This document shows positions 1 to 9,382 of a DNA stretch of 58,477 nucleotides, piece by piece. The stretch comes from Thermincola ferriacetica. GTDB lineage: Bacteria; Bacillota; Thermincolia; Thermincolales; Thermincolaceae. The notes beneath the pieces are model-generated. The model did no database searches. It was not told the origin of the DNA and saw nothing but the letters and a program-made list of their open reading frames with translations. A program made the translations under genes and the position numbers. How positions within the stretch are numbered: position 1 is the first letter of the stretch; each line of letters starts with the position of its first letter. Location of the stretch: the NCBI RefSeq assembly GCF_001263415.1, contig NZ_LGTE01000020.1:1-58477 (forward strand), in the 5' to 3' direction.

Positions 1-522
1 ACTTCTTCTCCCGCACCGGCTCTCAACCAGCCGCGGAATTCCATACTACCATAACTGGCTGCTTTTCGTCAACCGGTAGTTTTTGGAGGCAAACATTAAT
101 TTAACAACATATTCACAAACTGGAATTTCATTTTACCATGTAAACCATTAGCTTGTCAAGTCCGGCATCAGATATTTATTTGCCTTCACTGCCCGAAATA
201 TCTAGCTTGAGCAATATTTTCCGGGCAATTCCAAACGACAATAACAAATATACCATGGGCTTTATTTTTCGTCAAACGAGAAATATTTTAAGGAATGGGG
301 TTTATGAGTAATTAATCTCTTTTTACTGCTAAATTCTTTATTTCGGTGCAATTTACTTTATTTTAATTTTTCATTTTGTTACCCAAACCGCGCGGTATCT
401 GAAAACCCACCGTTTCGACAAAATGGGGGGCATATCCGACGTTCAGGATTGCAGCGAAGCGCATAACGTAGCGAGGGGGAGTTTTTCTTAACTTACACCT
501 GGGCTACACTTTTTTATCCACT
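1..522. other. Non-coding stretch downstream of lysS
   Basis: No convincing open reading frame, tRNA or rRNA is visible here. The first 400 bases are AT-rich. The stretch from about 390 to 490 is more GC-rich and contains a ten-base match to a Spo0A box in reverse orientation (TTTCGACAAA, 413-422). What it would control lies outside the window. The left edge may be the flank of a neighbouring gene or operon, but nothing identifiable is present. Confidence 0.4.
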
Positions 523-550
523 AAAAAAGACTCTTTTTCAAGAGTCTTTT
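523..550 (-). terminator. Rho-independent terminator of lysS
   Basis: Read on the minus strand, directly after the lysS stop codon, there is a hairpin with arms AAAAGACTCTT and AAGAGTCTTTT, a short GAAA-type loop and a run of T residues. This is a standard intrinsic terminator and ends the greA-lysS transcription unit. Confidence 0.85.
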
Positions 551-2041
<1,491 letters not shown>

Positions 2042-2043
2042 CT

Positions 2044-2090
2044 AAAAAGGCTATTGCTGCAGTTGCTAATTGCTCTGCCCAAGCCTTTTT
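2044..2090 (-). terminator. Probable terminator or attenuator between greA and lysS
   Basis: On the minus strand AAAAAGGCT and AGCCTTTTT form nine-base arms around a 29-base loop that can itself form a small GCAG/CTGC stem. The distal arm ends in a T run. It could end greA transcription partially; the large loop makes it weaker than the other terminators in the window. Confidence 0.45.
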
Positions 2091-2110
2091 TAAGAATTTA
2101 CTGTTTTCTG

Positions 2111-2587
2111 CTACTTACTAATTCCCATAATCTGGTATTTTAACGTACCGGCCGGTACGTTTACTTCAATTATTTCACCTGTTTTTTGTCCTAATAGGGC
2201 TTTCCCAACAGGCGATTCGTTAGAGATTTTATTGGCGGAAGGGTCTGCTTCTGCCGAACCCACTATTGTATATGCTATTTCATCACCAAATTCCAAATCT
2301 TTTAACAGTACGGTGGAACCAATAGAAACCACATCAGTGTGGACATCTCCTTCATCGATTACCCTGGCGTTGCGCAGCATTTTCTCCAGCGTTAATATGC
2401 GGCCTTCTATAAAAGCCTGCTCGTTTTTGGCATCCTCATACTCTGAGTTCTCGGAAATATCGCCGAATTCAATGGCTTGTTTTATCCTTTCGGCAACTTC
2501 CCGTCTCTTGACCGTTTTTAATTGTTCTAATTCATGCTCTAGTTTTTTCAACCCGTCCAGGGTAAGTATAACTTCCTTTTCCACCAT
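2111..2587 (-). CDS. greA: Transcription elongation factor GreA
   Basis: Binds the RNA polymerase secondary channel and stimulates transcript cleavage, rescuing backtracked complexes. The 158-residue length matches the family. An N-terminal antiparallel coiled coil (about residues 8-75) carries the acidic tip region [13 protein letters not shown]. The C-terminal FKBP-like domain contains [20 protein letters not shown] and ends in the typical [11 protein letters not shown] strand. The ATG has AGGGGAG seven bases upstream. It precedes lysS on the same strand and is probably co-transcribed with it at least in part. Confidence 0.97.
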   Translation of the reverse strand: MVEKEVILTLDGLKKLEHELEQLKTVKRREVAERIKQAIEFGDISENSEYEDAKNEQAFIEGRILTLEKMLRNARVIDEGDVHTDVVSIGSTVLLKDLEFGDEIAYTIVGSAEADPSANKISNESPVGKALLGQKTGEIIEVNVPAGTLKYQIMGISK

Positions 2588-2887
2588 TACTTCGCTCCCC
2601 TTTATATTTTTTAACTATACTTTTGCCAATCAAGTATATGCAGAATAATGAACTATCATTCACATTCAGGATAACCAAAAAGGCTTCTTGGAATAGTAAA
2701 AATAGTGTCAAGACCAATCTTGACACTTCAGTATAATGCAAAAATCCGGCTACCAAAACTGTTATCGCCCAAAGCGCAAACATAAGTAAATCACTGTATG
2801 TATATTTCGTATCAAATTTCAATTTATACTGCTCTTTTTACACTGTCCTTTGTGATAAAAAGGCATTATATATCATGCTCTTCCGTC
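2588..2887. other. Intergenic region upstream of greA
   Basis: About 300 bases separate greA from the next upstream gene. The main feature is a perfect ten-base-pair hairpin, annotated separately at 2696-2727. A hydrophobic reading frame with a TTG start (2532-2822) crosses this hairpin and runs into greA; it lacks a ribosome-binding site and I do not treat it as a gene. The greA promoter must lie here but no clear -35/-10 pair stands out. Confidence 0.4.
2696..2727 (-). terminator. Hairpin terminator after the 2888-3805 gene
   Basis: AGTGTCAAGA and its exact complement TCTTGACACT form a ten-base-pair stem with a four-base loop (2704-2727). On the minus strand the stem is followed by ATTTTTA. 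The position is 160 bases past the stop of the upstream gene, so it is either that gene's terminator or an operator or hairpin ahead of greA. Confidence 0.5.
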
Positions 2888-3805
2888 TCATGCAACTATT
2901 ATAAAGATATTGCTACTTTTTGTCAAGGATGGGCCTAAAGCATTTTCAAAAAGCTCCGTTAGGCCCATGTTAAAACCTATTTTGCCAATTTCCTTCACCA
3001 TTACTTTATAATCATGCCATATATCCTGACCACGTATATCTGCCAAAGCATGGAGTATTCCCTCCGCCAAATAAAAATCCCAAACAAATCTAAAATTCTT
3101 TCTGGCAGTATTTATTTTAATTTTTGGTCCTTCCAACAAAGAAGCATCAATGCGAATGGGTATGCATCCATTGAGTTCATCAATGCCGATGTCCATTGAA
3201 ATTACGACATCAGCCAGCCTCCAATTAATATATGGCTTTTGCATAATTTTTACTGCCGTCCCCGTTTCATATAAAATAGAATGAGCCAAATGGTTTAAGT
3301 TTCCCCAATCCTCCCCGGCTATAATAATTTTTTTCCACTCCGCCGCTAAAATACGCGCCAGTCTGGCTCCCGTCTCTTTATCAGCGCCCCAGATCATAAT
3401 TTTCGGGTGGTCTGCTTCCTTCCATGCCACTTGAATTAATTCTTTAAAAGCCTTATTCAGTAATAGTATTTTGAGCTGCTGCCCCGAGAAACCATTAAGC
3501 AATTTTCCCGGTCCTAACTTTTCCGCTAAAGCCGGAGATGCCTCCGTTCCGGTAATAATTACATCAGGATTAATCATTTTAATTCTTTTATCCAGATTAT
3601 ACGGTATTCTCTGCGTAGGATAAGCTAAAATATATCCTTCCACCAAATTATCCGCTGTTTTTAGCTCTATTTCTGCTATTGTAAGACAGGGCATGTAAGA
3701 GACGATTTTTTTACGCAAAGGTGTGGGCGCGAACTTTAAAAATGAAAAGTACTGCACCCAGTCATTAATTTCAAACTGTTTTAGGAAAACAACTCTTTTT
3801 TTCAT
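2888..3805 (-). CDS. Conserved protein of unknown function, Rossmann-like
   Basis: I do not recognise a named family for this 305-residue protein. Residues from about 135 (KIMIWGADKETGARLARIL) have a beta strand, glycine turn and helix pattern with a G-x5-G spacing, as in nucleotide-binding Rossmann domains of shikimate-dehydrogenase type. Further beta-alpha units follow (KIIIAGEDW, ADVVISMDIG). No signal peptide or membrane segment is seen. It starts 22 bases after the stop of the 3828-4730 gene and has CAGGAG ahead of its ATG, so the two genes form an operon and may act together. Confidence 0.7.
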   Translation of the reverse strand: MKKRVVFLKQFEINDWVQYFSFLKFAPTPLRKKIVSYMPCLTIAEIELKTADNLVEGYILAYPTQRIPYNLDKRIKMINPDVIITGTEASPALAEKLGPGKLLNGFSGQQLKILLLNKAFKELIQVAWKEADHPKIMIWGADKETGARLARILAAEWKKIIIAGEDWGNLNHLAHSILYETGTAVKIMQKPYINWRLADVVISMDIGIDELNGCIPIRIDASLLEGPKIKINTARKNFRFVWDFYLAEGILHALADIRGQDIWHDYKVMVKEIGKIGFNMGLTELFENALGPSLTKSSNIFIIVA

Positions 3806-3827
3806 AAAAAATCTCCTGGTCTAAGGG

Positions 3828-4730
3828 CTAATTGAGATATTCAACCCGCGGCCCGAATCCTGTTTGGGCTAATAAATCGCTGTATTCATCTTCTGTCATA
3901 TTTTCCGGTCGCTTTCCTGCCAGTGCCAATAAAACTCCTTCCATAACATTGGTACCAAAAGAACGGCCGTTCAATTCCGGGGTGGTAGTAACAAGTACTT
4001 TTACTCCCCTCCTTTTTAAATCTTCCACATCATCTTTTGTTACTGTGTTTGTAATAACTATTTTATTCGGCATTTCTTCTGGCATGTATTTTTTTATATA
4101 ATGATAGTCACCGGCTATAATGTCAGCTTTGTAATAAAGGTAACGGTGACGTGAACTGTTCTTTTCCTGTTTTTTTCCGGTGGGATAAATAAATTTAAAG
4201 GGCAGACGACACACTACCGGCGCTACCACCTTTGCCGTTCGCTCCAGAGATTTTAAAGATTTTAACGGGACGGGTAAACCAAGCCCAAAAACCAAATCCC
4301 CAAAAGTAACGATTGCCCCGGCATCGACAAAAGACTGCGCCATACCAAAACGGTCTACGCCGCAGACCATTAACACCGGCTTTCCCCTTAAGTCAAACCC
4401 GTGGTTTTTTTGCAAAAATGTTATCACATTCCTCTCCAGGGTATTTTTCAAACCGCTCCCGTCTACTACAGGAGACATTTTAGCCTGCCTGGCTATCTTA
4501 TAAGCATCCCTGATGATATATCGCCGGTCGCCGGCATACAGATATAAATCTATGCCGCCAAGCCCAAAAGCATCAACTTTGCCATCCAGTTCTCTGACAA
4601 TCTGCATCGCCTTGTTTAAATCACCATCTGTCCCGATTCGTTCGATTCGGAACGGCACTCCCAAAAAACTTGTTTCCACACAATGATTTCTCTTAGAAGA
4701 ACCCAAACTTACACTTAATACAGTTTTCAT
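3828..4730 (-). CDS. Conserved protein, often labelled quinate/shikimate dehydrogenase-like
   Basis: A 300-residue soluble protein beginning MKTVLSVSLGSSKRNH. Conserved-looking blocks are VSLGSSKRNH, FRIERIGTDGD, AFGLGGIDLYLYAGDRRYIIRDA, VDGSGLKNTLER and VMVCGVDRFGMAQ; several have the glycine-rich look of a nucleotide-binding fold. From memory, homologues in Clostridia carry a quinate 5-dehydrogenase label, but nothing here proves that reaction. The ATG at 4730 is chosen because AGGAGG lies eight bases upstream; an upstream in-frame start at 4787 lacks one. It is the first gene of a two-gene unit. Confidence 0.7.
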   Translation of the reverse strand: MKTVLSVSLGSSKRNHCVETSFLGVPFRIERIGTDGDLNKAMQIVRELDGKVDAFGLGGIDLYLYAGDRRYIIRDAYKIARQAKMSPVVDGSGLKNTLERNVITFLQKNHGFDLRGKPVLMVCGVDRFGMAQSFVDAGAIVTFGDLVFGLGLPVPLKSLKSLERTAKVVAPVVCRLPFKFIYPTGKKQEKNSSRHRYLYYKADIIAGDYHYIKKYMPEEMPNKIVITNTVTKDDVEDLKRRGVKVLVTTTPELNGRSFGTNVMEGVLLALAGKRPENMTEDEYSDLLAQTGFGPRVEYLN

Positions 4731-4837
4731 GCTCCAAGCCTCCTGAAAATTAAACCTGATTTCCAATCTAGAGCATAGTTTACCCATTTTCAGGAAATTT
4801 TAACTGTTCAACACGGGTTGCTTTCTGAAAAAGCAAT

Positions 4838-4898
4838 CCCTTTTCCTACTCCTTTGGGTACAGGTTAAACACCTATCCCCAAAGGAGTAGGAAAAGGG
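4838..4898. repeat. Perfect 21-bp inverted repeat with 19-base loop
   Basis: Positions 4838-4858 are the exact reverse complement of 4878-4898 (arm begins CCCTTTTCCTACTCC). The loop is 4859-4877. There is no T tail on either strand, so it is not a classic terminator. It sits about 110-170 bases upstream of the 3828-4730 coding start. Confidence 0.8.
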
Positions 4899-5049
4899 AA
4901 AGTTACGATCGCGCCCCGCAAAACCGCAGACTGGAAGGCAGGGGGTTCCCGCATGTTTGAAGATGGCGAAGGGCGCTGTGCCAAGAAAAAGAAGCTGCCG
5001 CTGTGGAGGTAAAACAACCGTTGCTCCGAGGTTACGGGCGGAAACGATT

Positions 5050-5200
5050 TACCACAGAGAAGTCATTAATACCACAGAGAGTTCAGAGAACACAGAGAAA
5101 ACACAGAGAAAAAATTGAACGAAAAAATTACTAAGAAGCTAATTAAAATTTCATTGTTAGATAAGTTATATACCTTGCTTTTACCATTAATTCTCCGTGT
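5050..5200 (+). repeat. Dispersed non-coding repeat, copy A
   Basis: Contains TACCACAGAGA, TCAGAGAACACAGAGAAAAC and GCTTTTACCATTAATTCTCC in order. The same blocks recur in the same order at 22530-22640, and the last block occurs inverted at 53633-53650. The copies lie only in intergenic DNA and differ by substitutions and small indels, which suggests an old dispersed element. Boundaries are approximate. Confidence 0.6.
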
Positions 5201-5296
5201 CCGTGCCGGAAACAGCTATTTCAAGCCCTCACTATCGTTAACACTGTCTACCCGCCCTCCACCAAGTCGCAACTTATTGTTTTTCCTCCACAGCGG

Positions 5297-6319
5297 CTAT
5301 TTGTTTTCCTGGCAAGGTTTTGCAGATTCCTTATATTGGTCCAGTAATCTGACCAGTTCCTCAACACTTATGGCTTGATTAACCTTTTCCCTCACTCTGG
5401 CAGCTTCCCTTAGTCCCTTGATGTACCAGGCAATATGTTTGCGCATTTCGCGCACAGCCCTGTATTCTCCTTTAAAGGCGACAGCCAATTGCAAGTGCTT
5501 TTTCGCCATTTCCAGCCGCTCGTCTATTGACGGTTCCGGTGGTATCTCACCCGTTTCTAACAGTTTTACAGTTCTGGAAAACAGCCAGGGGTTTCCTAAA
5601 GCCCCCCGTCCAATCATAACAGCATCGCAGCCGGTTTGTTCCATCATGGCCAGGGCGTGAACCGGTTCAAAAATATCGCCGTTACCTATTACGGGTATTT
5701 GCACCGCTTCCTTAACCCGGGCTATAATATCCCAATCGGCTTTGCCGGAATAAAACTGTCCTCGGGTCCTTCCATGGACCGTCACCGCCGCAATCCCTGC
5801 TTCCTGCGCTATCTTAGCAAGCTCAACGGCATTAACAGATTCTTCATCCCACCCTTTGCGCATCTTTACAGTGACGGGAATTTGGACTGCCTTCACCACC
5901 GCCGACATTATTTCCCGTGCCAGCGGTAAATCCCTCATCAGCGCACAACCTTCAAAATTTTTGACTACTTTGGGCGCAGGGCAGCCCATATTTATATCAA
6001 TGATGGCGGCCCCCTGGGTTTCAGCAAATTTTGCTGCTCTACTCATAAGTTCAGGTTGATTACCAAATATTTGCACACTTATGGGACCTTTTTCGCCAGA
6101 CAAGTCAAGCATCGTTTTAGTGCGTTCACTGTTGTAACGGAGAGCAGTAGCGCTAACCATTTCCGTACATACTAATCCACTGCCTGCCAATTCGGCGATT
6201 AACCTGTATGCCTTGTCAGTAACGCCGGCCATTGGAGCAGAAACGACGCGATTGGCCAAACGCAGGTTACCGATGGTAAACCCGCAATCGGGGGGGACAT
6301 TATCCTTTGTTGCGCTCAT
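5297..6319 (-). CDS. dusB: tRNA-dihydrouridine synthase, DusB type
   Basis: Reduces specific uridines in tRNA to dihydrouridine using FMN. The 340-residue protein begins its TIM barrel with [17 protein letters not shown]. It contains VQIFGNQPE, the catalytic-cysteine motif [31 protein letters not shown] and the phosphate-binding end [14 protein letters not shown], all typical of DusB. A helical RNA-binding domain follows ([14 protein letters not shown]). Its ATG lies 20 bases inside the end of coaX, so the two are translationally coupled. Confidence 0.95.
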   Translation of the reverse strand: MSATKDNVPPDCGFTIGNLRLANRVVSAPMAGVTDKAYRLIAELAGSGLVCTEMVSATALRYNSERTKTMLDLSGEKGPISVQIFGNQPELMSRAAKFAETQGAAIIDINMGCPAPKVVKNFEGCALMRDLPLAREIMSAVVKAVQIPVTVKMRKGWDEESVNAVELAKIAQEAGIAAVTVHGRTRGQFYSGKADWDIIARVKEAVQIPVIGNGDIFEPVHALAMMEQTGCDAVMIGRGALGNPWLFSRTVKLLETGEIPPEPSIDERLEMAKKHLQLAVAFKGEYRAVREMRKHIAWYIKGLREAARVREKVNQAISVEELVRLLDQYKESAKPCQENK

Positions 6320-7067
6320 AAATAATCCTGAGACCCTCCAGCGTTAAATTCTTGTTGACCACATCTATCATTCGCGATTCGCGGCCAATTAATTCAGCTA
6401 ACCCTCCGGTTGCCACTACATAAGCATCGGCACCCATCTCTTCCTTGATTCTTTTAATAATACCGTCAACCTGTCCTACAAAACCGTAAAAAATACCGGA
6501 TTGCATACTGGAAACGGTATTTTTACCTATAACATTTTTCGGGCGGATCAATTCCACCCTGGGAAGTTTAGCCGCCCTGGTGAACAACGCTTCCATGGAA
6601 ATGCCTACTCCGGGGGCTATGGCACCGCCAAGGTATTCTCCGGCTTCGGATATGGCGCAAAAAGTGGTAGCCGTACCAAAATCAACAACTATCAATGGCC
6701 CCTTATAAAGGGCTCTGGCAGCAACAGCATTAACAATTCTGTCCGCTCCTACTTCCCTGGGATTGTCATATTTAATAGATATGGAAGTCTTAATTCCCGG
6801 TCCCACTACCATAGGTTTAACGTTAAAATATTTTTTAGCCATTCCTTCCAGGATAGGCGTTACCGGAGGAACTACAGAAGATATTATTACATCTTTAATT
6901 TTCTGGGGTTTAACACCGGAATAATCAAATAATACGCGGATCTGTACCCCGTACTCGTCAACGGTCTTTTGCTTATCGGTAGCTATTCGCCAACTGTTTA
7001 ATAAGTTCGCTCCCTCGAATACCCCCAGCACAATATTTGTGTTTCCTACATCCAATACCAGTAACAT
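6300..7067 (-). CDS. coaX: Type III pantothenate kinase
   Basis: Phosphorylates pantothenate in the first step of coenzyme A synthesis, without feedback inhibition by CoA (known for type III enzymes). The 255-residue protein starts [11 protein letters not shown], the phosphate-1 motif of the ASKHA fold, followed by [41 protein letters not shown] and the C-terminal [12 protein letters not shown] chose the ATG at 7067, preceded by GGTGGTG, over the TTG at 7091. It links functionally to the panGBCD operon at 16-19 kb. Confidence 0.95.
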   Translation of the reverse strand: MLLVLDVGNTNIVLGVFEGANLLNSWRIATDKQKTVDEYGVQIRVLFDYSGVKPQKIKDVIISSVVPPVTPILEGMAKKYFNVKPMVVGPGIKTSISIKYDNPREVGADRIVNAVAARALYKGPLIVVDFGTATTFCAISEAGEYLGGAIAPGVGISMEALFTRAAKLPRVELIRPKNVIGKNTVSSMQSGIFYGFVGQVDGIIKRIKEEMGADAYVVATGGLAELIGRESRMIDVVNKNLTLEGLRIIYERNKG

Positions 7068-7102
7068 CTCCAATTCACCACCACGTTTCAATTCCTTTGG
7101 TC

Positions 7103-7118
7103 CGGGGCAACAACCCCG
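7103..7118 (-). other. Leader hairpin ahead of coaX
   Basis: CGGGG and CCCCG pair around a six-base loop about 35 bases upstream of the coaX start. There is no T run after it on the minus strand, so it would be a 5' leader stem rather than a terminator. No regulatory role can be shown from sequence. Confidence 0.35.
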
Positions 7119-7174
7119 TTATCAACAAATTAGCTTTTAAAATTATACCATAAACAAAAGCACTATAATATAAG

Positions 7175-7200
7175 TCAAAAAAAAACCCCGTAGAAGGGTT
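7175..7200 (-). terminator. Terminator of the CheX-like gene
   Basis: On the minus strand the stop codon of the CheX-like gene overlaps a short hairpin (AACCC...GGGTT) followed by nine T residues. The stem is short but the T run is strong. Confidence 0.65.
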
Positions 7201-7678
7201 ATCTTTTCTCTCTCAAGGCAATGCCTATTTCAATTTCACCGAAATCGGTTATCAGAGGAATTTGCAGTCTTTTAATATCAATGGTGGAAATAACTACGCC
7301 ACGACCCGTAATCACTGTCGGAGGCGCCAGGGTAGATGGATACCCCGCCTTTTCCAAATCTGCACTGGCAATACCTGTAATAACATTGCCTAACTCGGCA
7401 ATGGCACTTTCTCCCATTTCGTCAAAAACAACAATCCTCTGGCCCAGCATCTCGGAAATAATATTTTTGGCCGTTCGTTCCGACATACCATACATAACGA
7501 TACCCTGAACGCGCCCTATAACGCCGATTAAAACGGTTACATCCTGTCCTGTATAAGAAGACGATTCTATAGACAATTGCCCCTTTTCCACAGAAATTGG
7601 GCGTCCCAATTCCGACTCCAAAACCTTAATAGTTGCTGTAACAAATGGGGAGACGAATTCAACCTTCAACCCTTTCAC
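7199..7678 (-). CDS. cheX: CheX/CheC-family chemotaxis protein
   Basis: CheC/CheX/FliY phosphatases remove phosphate from CheY-P. The 159-residue protein has the family layout and one copy of the active-site pattern: SAIAELGNVITGIASADLEK, giving E-x2-N on the first helix, then a proline at APPTV about 20 residues later. The N-terminal VSPFVTATIKVLESELG matches CheX-like proteins. No other che gene is adjacent; the divergent neighbour is an AAA+ ATPase, so this may be a stand-alone signalling phosphatase. Specificity for CheY is inferred. Confidence 0.8.
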   Translation of the reverse strand: MKGLKVEFVSPFVTATIKVLESELGRPISVEKGQLSIESSSYTGQDVTVLIGVIGRVQGIVMYGMSERTAKNIISEMLGQRIVVFDEMGESAIAELGNVITGIASADLEKAGYPSTLAPPTVITGRGVVISTIDIKRLQIPLITDFGEIEIGIALREKR

Positions 7679-7700
7679 TCCCTTCGTAATACAAAGGTAA

Positions 7701-7710
7701 TTTCGACAAA
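7701..7710 (-). promoter_or_regulatory. Spo0A-box-like site upstream of cheX
   Basis: The minus strand reads TTTGTCGAAA, which contains the seven-base Spo0A box TGTCGAA. It lies 23-32 bases upstream of the cheX start codon, where a bound regulator would overlap the leader or promoter. A seven-base match can occur by chance. Confidence 0.3.
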
Positions 7711-7926
7711 TCCGGCCGATTCCCTGCTATTACATGGTACATTTTTCTATTTTTTTCTACCCATAAAAAGCAAAAACTATCGTAAAAACAATTTAGATAC
7801 ATAAAAAGAAACCTATATTAATTATCATACTACAGCATGTCTAAACAGTTAAGTAGTAATTGCAACCGGGAACCTGGCTTTTTGGACCTATAATCCGCCT
7901 TTTTAGCCCTGACAGTATTTTAGTAG

Positions 7927-7956
7927 TTGCATTAGGCAAACAATTTTCGCTATAAT
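7927..7956 (+). promoter_or_regulatory. Probable sigma-A promoter of the AAA+/VWA operon
   Basis: TATAAT at 7951-7956 is a perfect -10. A weak -35 (TTGCAT, 7927-7932) lies 18 bases upstream. Transcription would start about 60 bases before the ATG at 8022. Confidence 0.5.
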
Positions 7957-8021
7957 AAGATGTAAATATGTAAATTTTTTTTAAAAATATTAAATATTAG
8001 CGTAAGTAAGGAAGTGTTCAT

Positions 8022-9368
8022 ATGCGCTCTTATACTCAACTAACAAGGCACGACGGAAATGCAATTCTTTTTGAAGTCGTGGAAATGGGCATTATATCGA
8101 CACTTTGGGAAGTTCCTTTACACATACATGCCGAAGGCCTAAGGGGAACAGGCAAGACTACTATCATGAGAGCGGCCCGCCAAATTATGCCCCCCATAGT
8201 GCGCATAAAAAACTGCCTCTACAATTGCGACCCGGAAAAACCGCATTGTCCGAATCATAAACATTTATCCAGAGAAGAAATTGAACAGTTGGGAACAGAG
8301 ATTGTGCCCAGACCGTTTTTGGAAATTTCCCATTCGGCAAAAATCGGTACTATTGCCGGAAGTATTGACCTGGCGAAAATTACAAATGCTGCCAACCCGG
8401 AAGCAGCTTTGCTGCCGGGCATTATTCCCCAGGCACACCGGGGTATAATATTTATAGACGAGATTAACCGGTTGGCTGATACGTCACCGGAAATTACTGA
8501 CGTACTGTTGGACTTGATGGGAACAAAACCCGGCAGGGTTCAGATTGAAGAAACAGGATTACCCCTGGTGGAAATCCCGGTTCAGGCATCGGTATGGGCC
8601 GCTTCTAACCCCGATGAAGAACCCGGACCGCTGCAGGAAATTCGCCGGCAGCTTTCTGACCGGTTCGATTTAGTAGTTGAAATGGGGCGTTCCCATAACC
8701 AGGAATCAATAGCAGAAATCCTGCAGCAGAGCGAACAACGGCGTTTATCAAAGAACAGGGTATCCCAAGAAACTATTGAGCACAATGAAAAATTGCAAAA
8801 AGAAATGGAACGGATAGCTAAAAAATATGAAACCCTGCAAATGCCTGATTACCTGAGAAACTACATCGCCCGGTTATATGTCAAATATAACCTGGAAAGT
8901 TTCCGGGCTATTGAAGCAATTCAACACGCCGCTGTCCTGCACTGCGCTTTACGGCAGCGGGATAAAGTCCTGGTCAGTGATATTGTAAAGGTGATTCCCC
9001 TTGCTTTAAGACACAGGGTTGATATGGACACACTGACTAAAATCATGAATTCAAGCGCTGATAAAGTGCCGAACGATGGTACCCCCCCAATGTCTTTTGC
9101 CAATTCGGTAAAAAAAAAAGAACCAGGGATTTTTTCTTCAGAGCCTGATAGAGAAAACGAGCTGAATTACGCTGACGGAGACAAAGAGGTAGCCCAGGAC
9201 ACAGCGGGCTCCCTTTTTTCTCCATTGAAGAACCTTTTTTCAAGAAAGGATAAAGGACCTAAAGTCGAAGAATCAGACAGCATTAAAGCAGCACCCCTAA
9301 ATAAGGCCAAGAAGATTCACGACCTGAACCTGGATGAACTTCTCAACTCCGAAGAAGATCTTAAATAA
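8022..9368 (+). CDS. AAA+ ATPase, magnesium chelatase ChlI/MoxR type
   Basis: A 448-residue ATPase of the BchI/ChlI/MoxR clade, usually partnered with a VWA protein to remodel a client or insert a metal. Walker A is GLRGTGKT (39-46) and Walker B is GIIFIDEIN (141-149); sensor-type VWAASNPDE and arginine-rich RRQLSDRFDL follow. Between the Walker motifs lies a cysteine/histidine cluster (C65-x3-C69-x6-C76-x2-H79), similar to the cysteine insert of some ChlI-like ATPases and likely metal-binding. The last 90 residues are low in predicted structure. No porphyrin gene is nearby, so a chelatase role is unlikely; the client is unknown. It is 14 bases from the VWA gene. Confidence 0.85.
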   Translation: MRSYTQLTRHDGNAILFEVVEMGIISTLWEVPLHIHAEGLRGTGKTTIMRAARQIMPPIVRIKNCLYNCDPEKPHCPNHKHLSREEIEQLGTEIVPRPFLEISHSAKIGTIAGSIDLAKITNAANPEAALLPGIIPQAHRGIIFIDEINRLADTSPEITDVLLDLMGTKPGRVQIEETGLPLVEIPVQASVWAASNPDEEPGPLQEIRRQLSDRFDLVVEMGRSHNQESIAEILQQSEQRRLSKNRVSQETIEHNEKLQKEMERIAKKYETLQMPDYLRNYIARLYVKYNLESFRAIEAIQHAAVLHCALRQRDKVLVSDIVKVIPLALRHRVDMDTLTKIMNSSADKVPNDGTPPMSFANSVKKKEPGIFSSEPDRENELNYADGDKEVAQDTAGSLFSPLKNLFSRKDKGPKVEESDSIKAAPLNKAKKIHDLNLDELLNSEEDLK

Positions 9369-9382
9369 AAGGGGGTCTGAAA

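Larger units (their letters stand above)
4731..5296. other. Intergenic region with inverted and dispersed repeats
   Basis: This 566-base gap holds a short hairpin (TTGCTTT/AAAGCAA, 4818-4836), a 21-base perfect inverted repeat (4838-4898) and a CACAGAG-rich dispersed repeat (about 5050-5200); the latter two are annotated separately. Upstream of 4730 it must also contain the promoter of the two-gene unit. Small reading frames in the repeat look fortuitous. Confidence 0.5.
7679..8021. other. Divergent promoter region between cheX and the AAA+/VWA pair
   Basis: This 343-base gap separates a minus-strand and a plus-strand gene and so holds both promoters. A plus-strand -10 is visible at 7951 and a Spo0A-box-like site at 7701-7710; both are listed separately. 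The rest is AT-rich with no reading frame of note. Confidence 0.55.

Noticed and set aside
2532-2822. Hydrophobic 96-residue reading frame with TTG start upstream of greA
   Set aside because: It lacks a ribosome-binding site, overlaps the greA start by 56 bases and contains a perfect hairpin terminator in its middle.
5115-5378. 87-residue plus-strand frame after the CACAGAG repeat
   Set aside because: It starts in repeat DNA and runs into dusB antisense; it has no ribosome-binding site.
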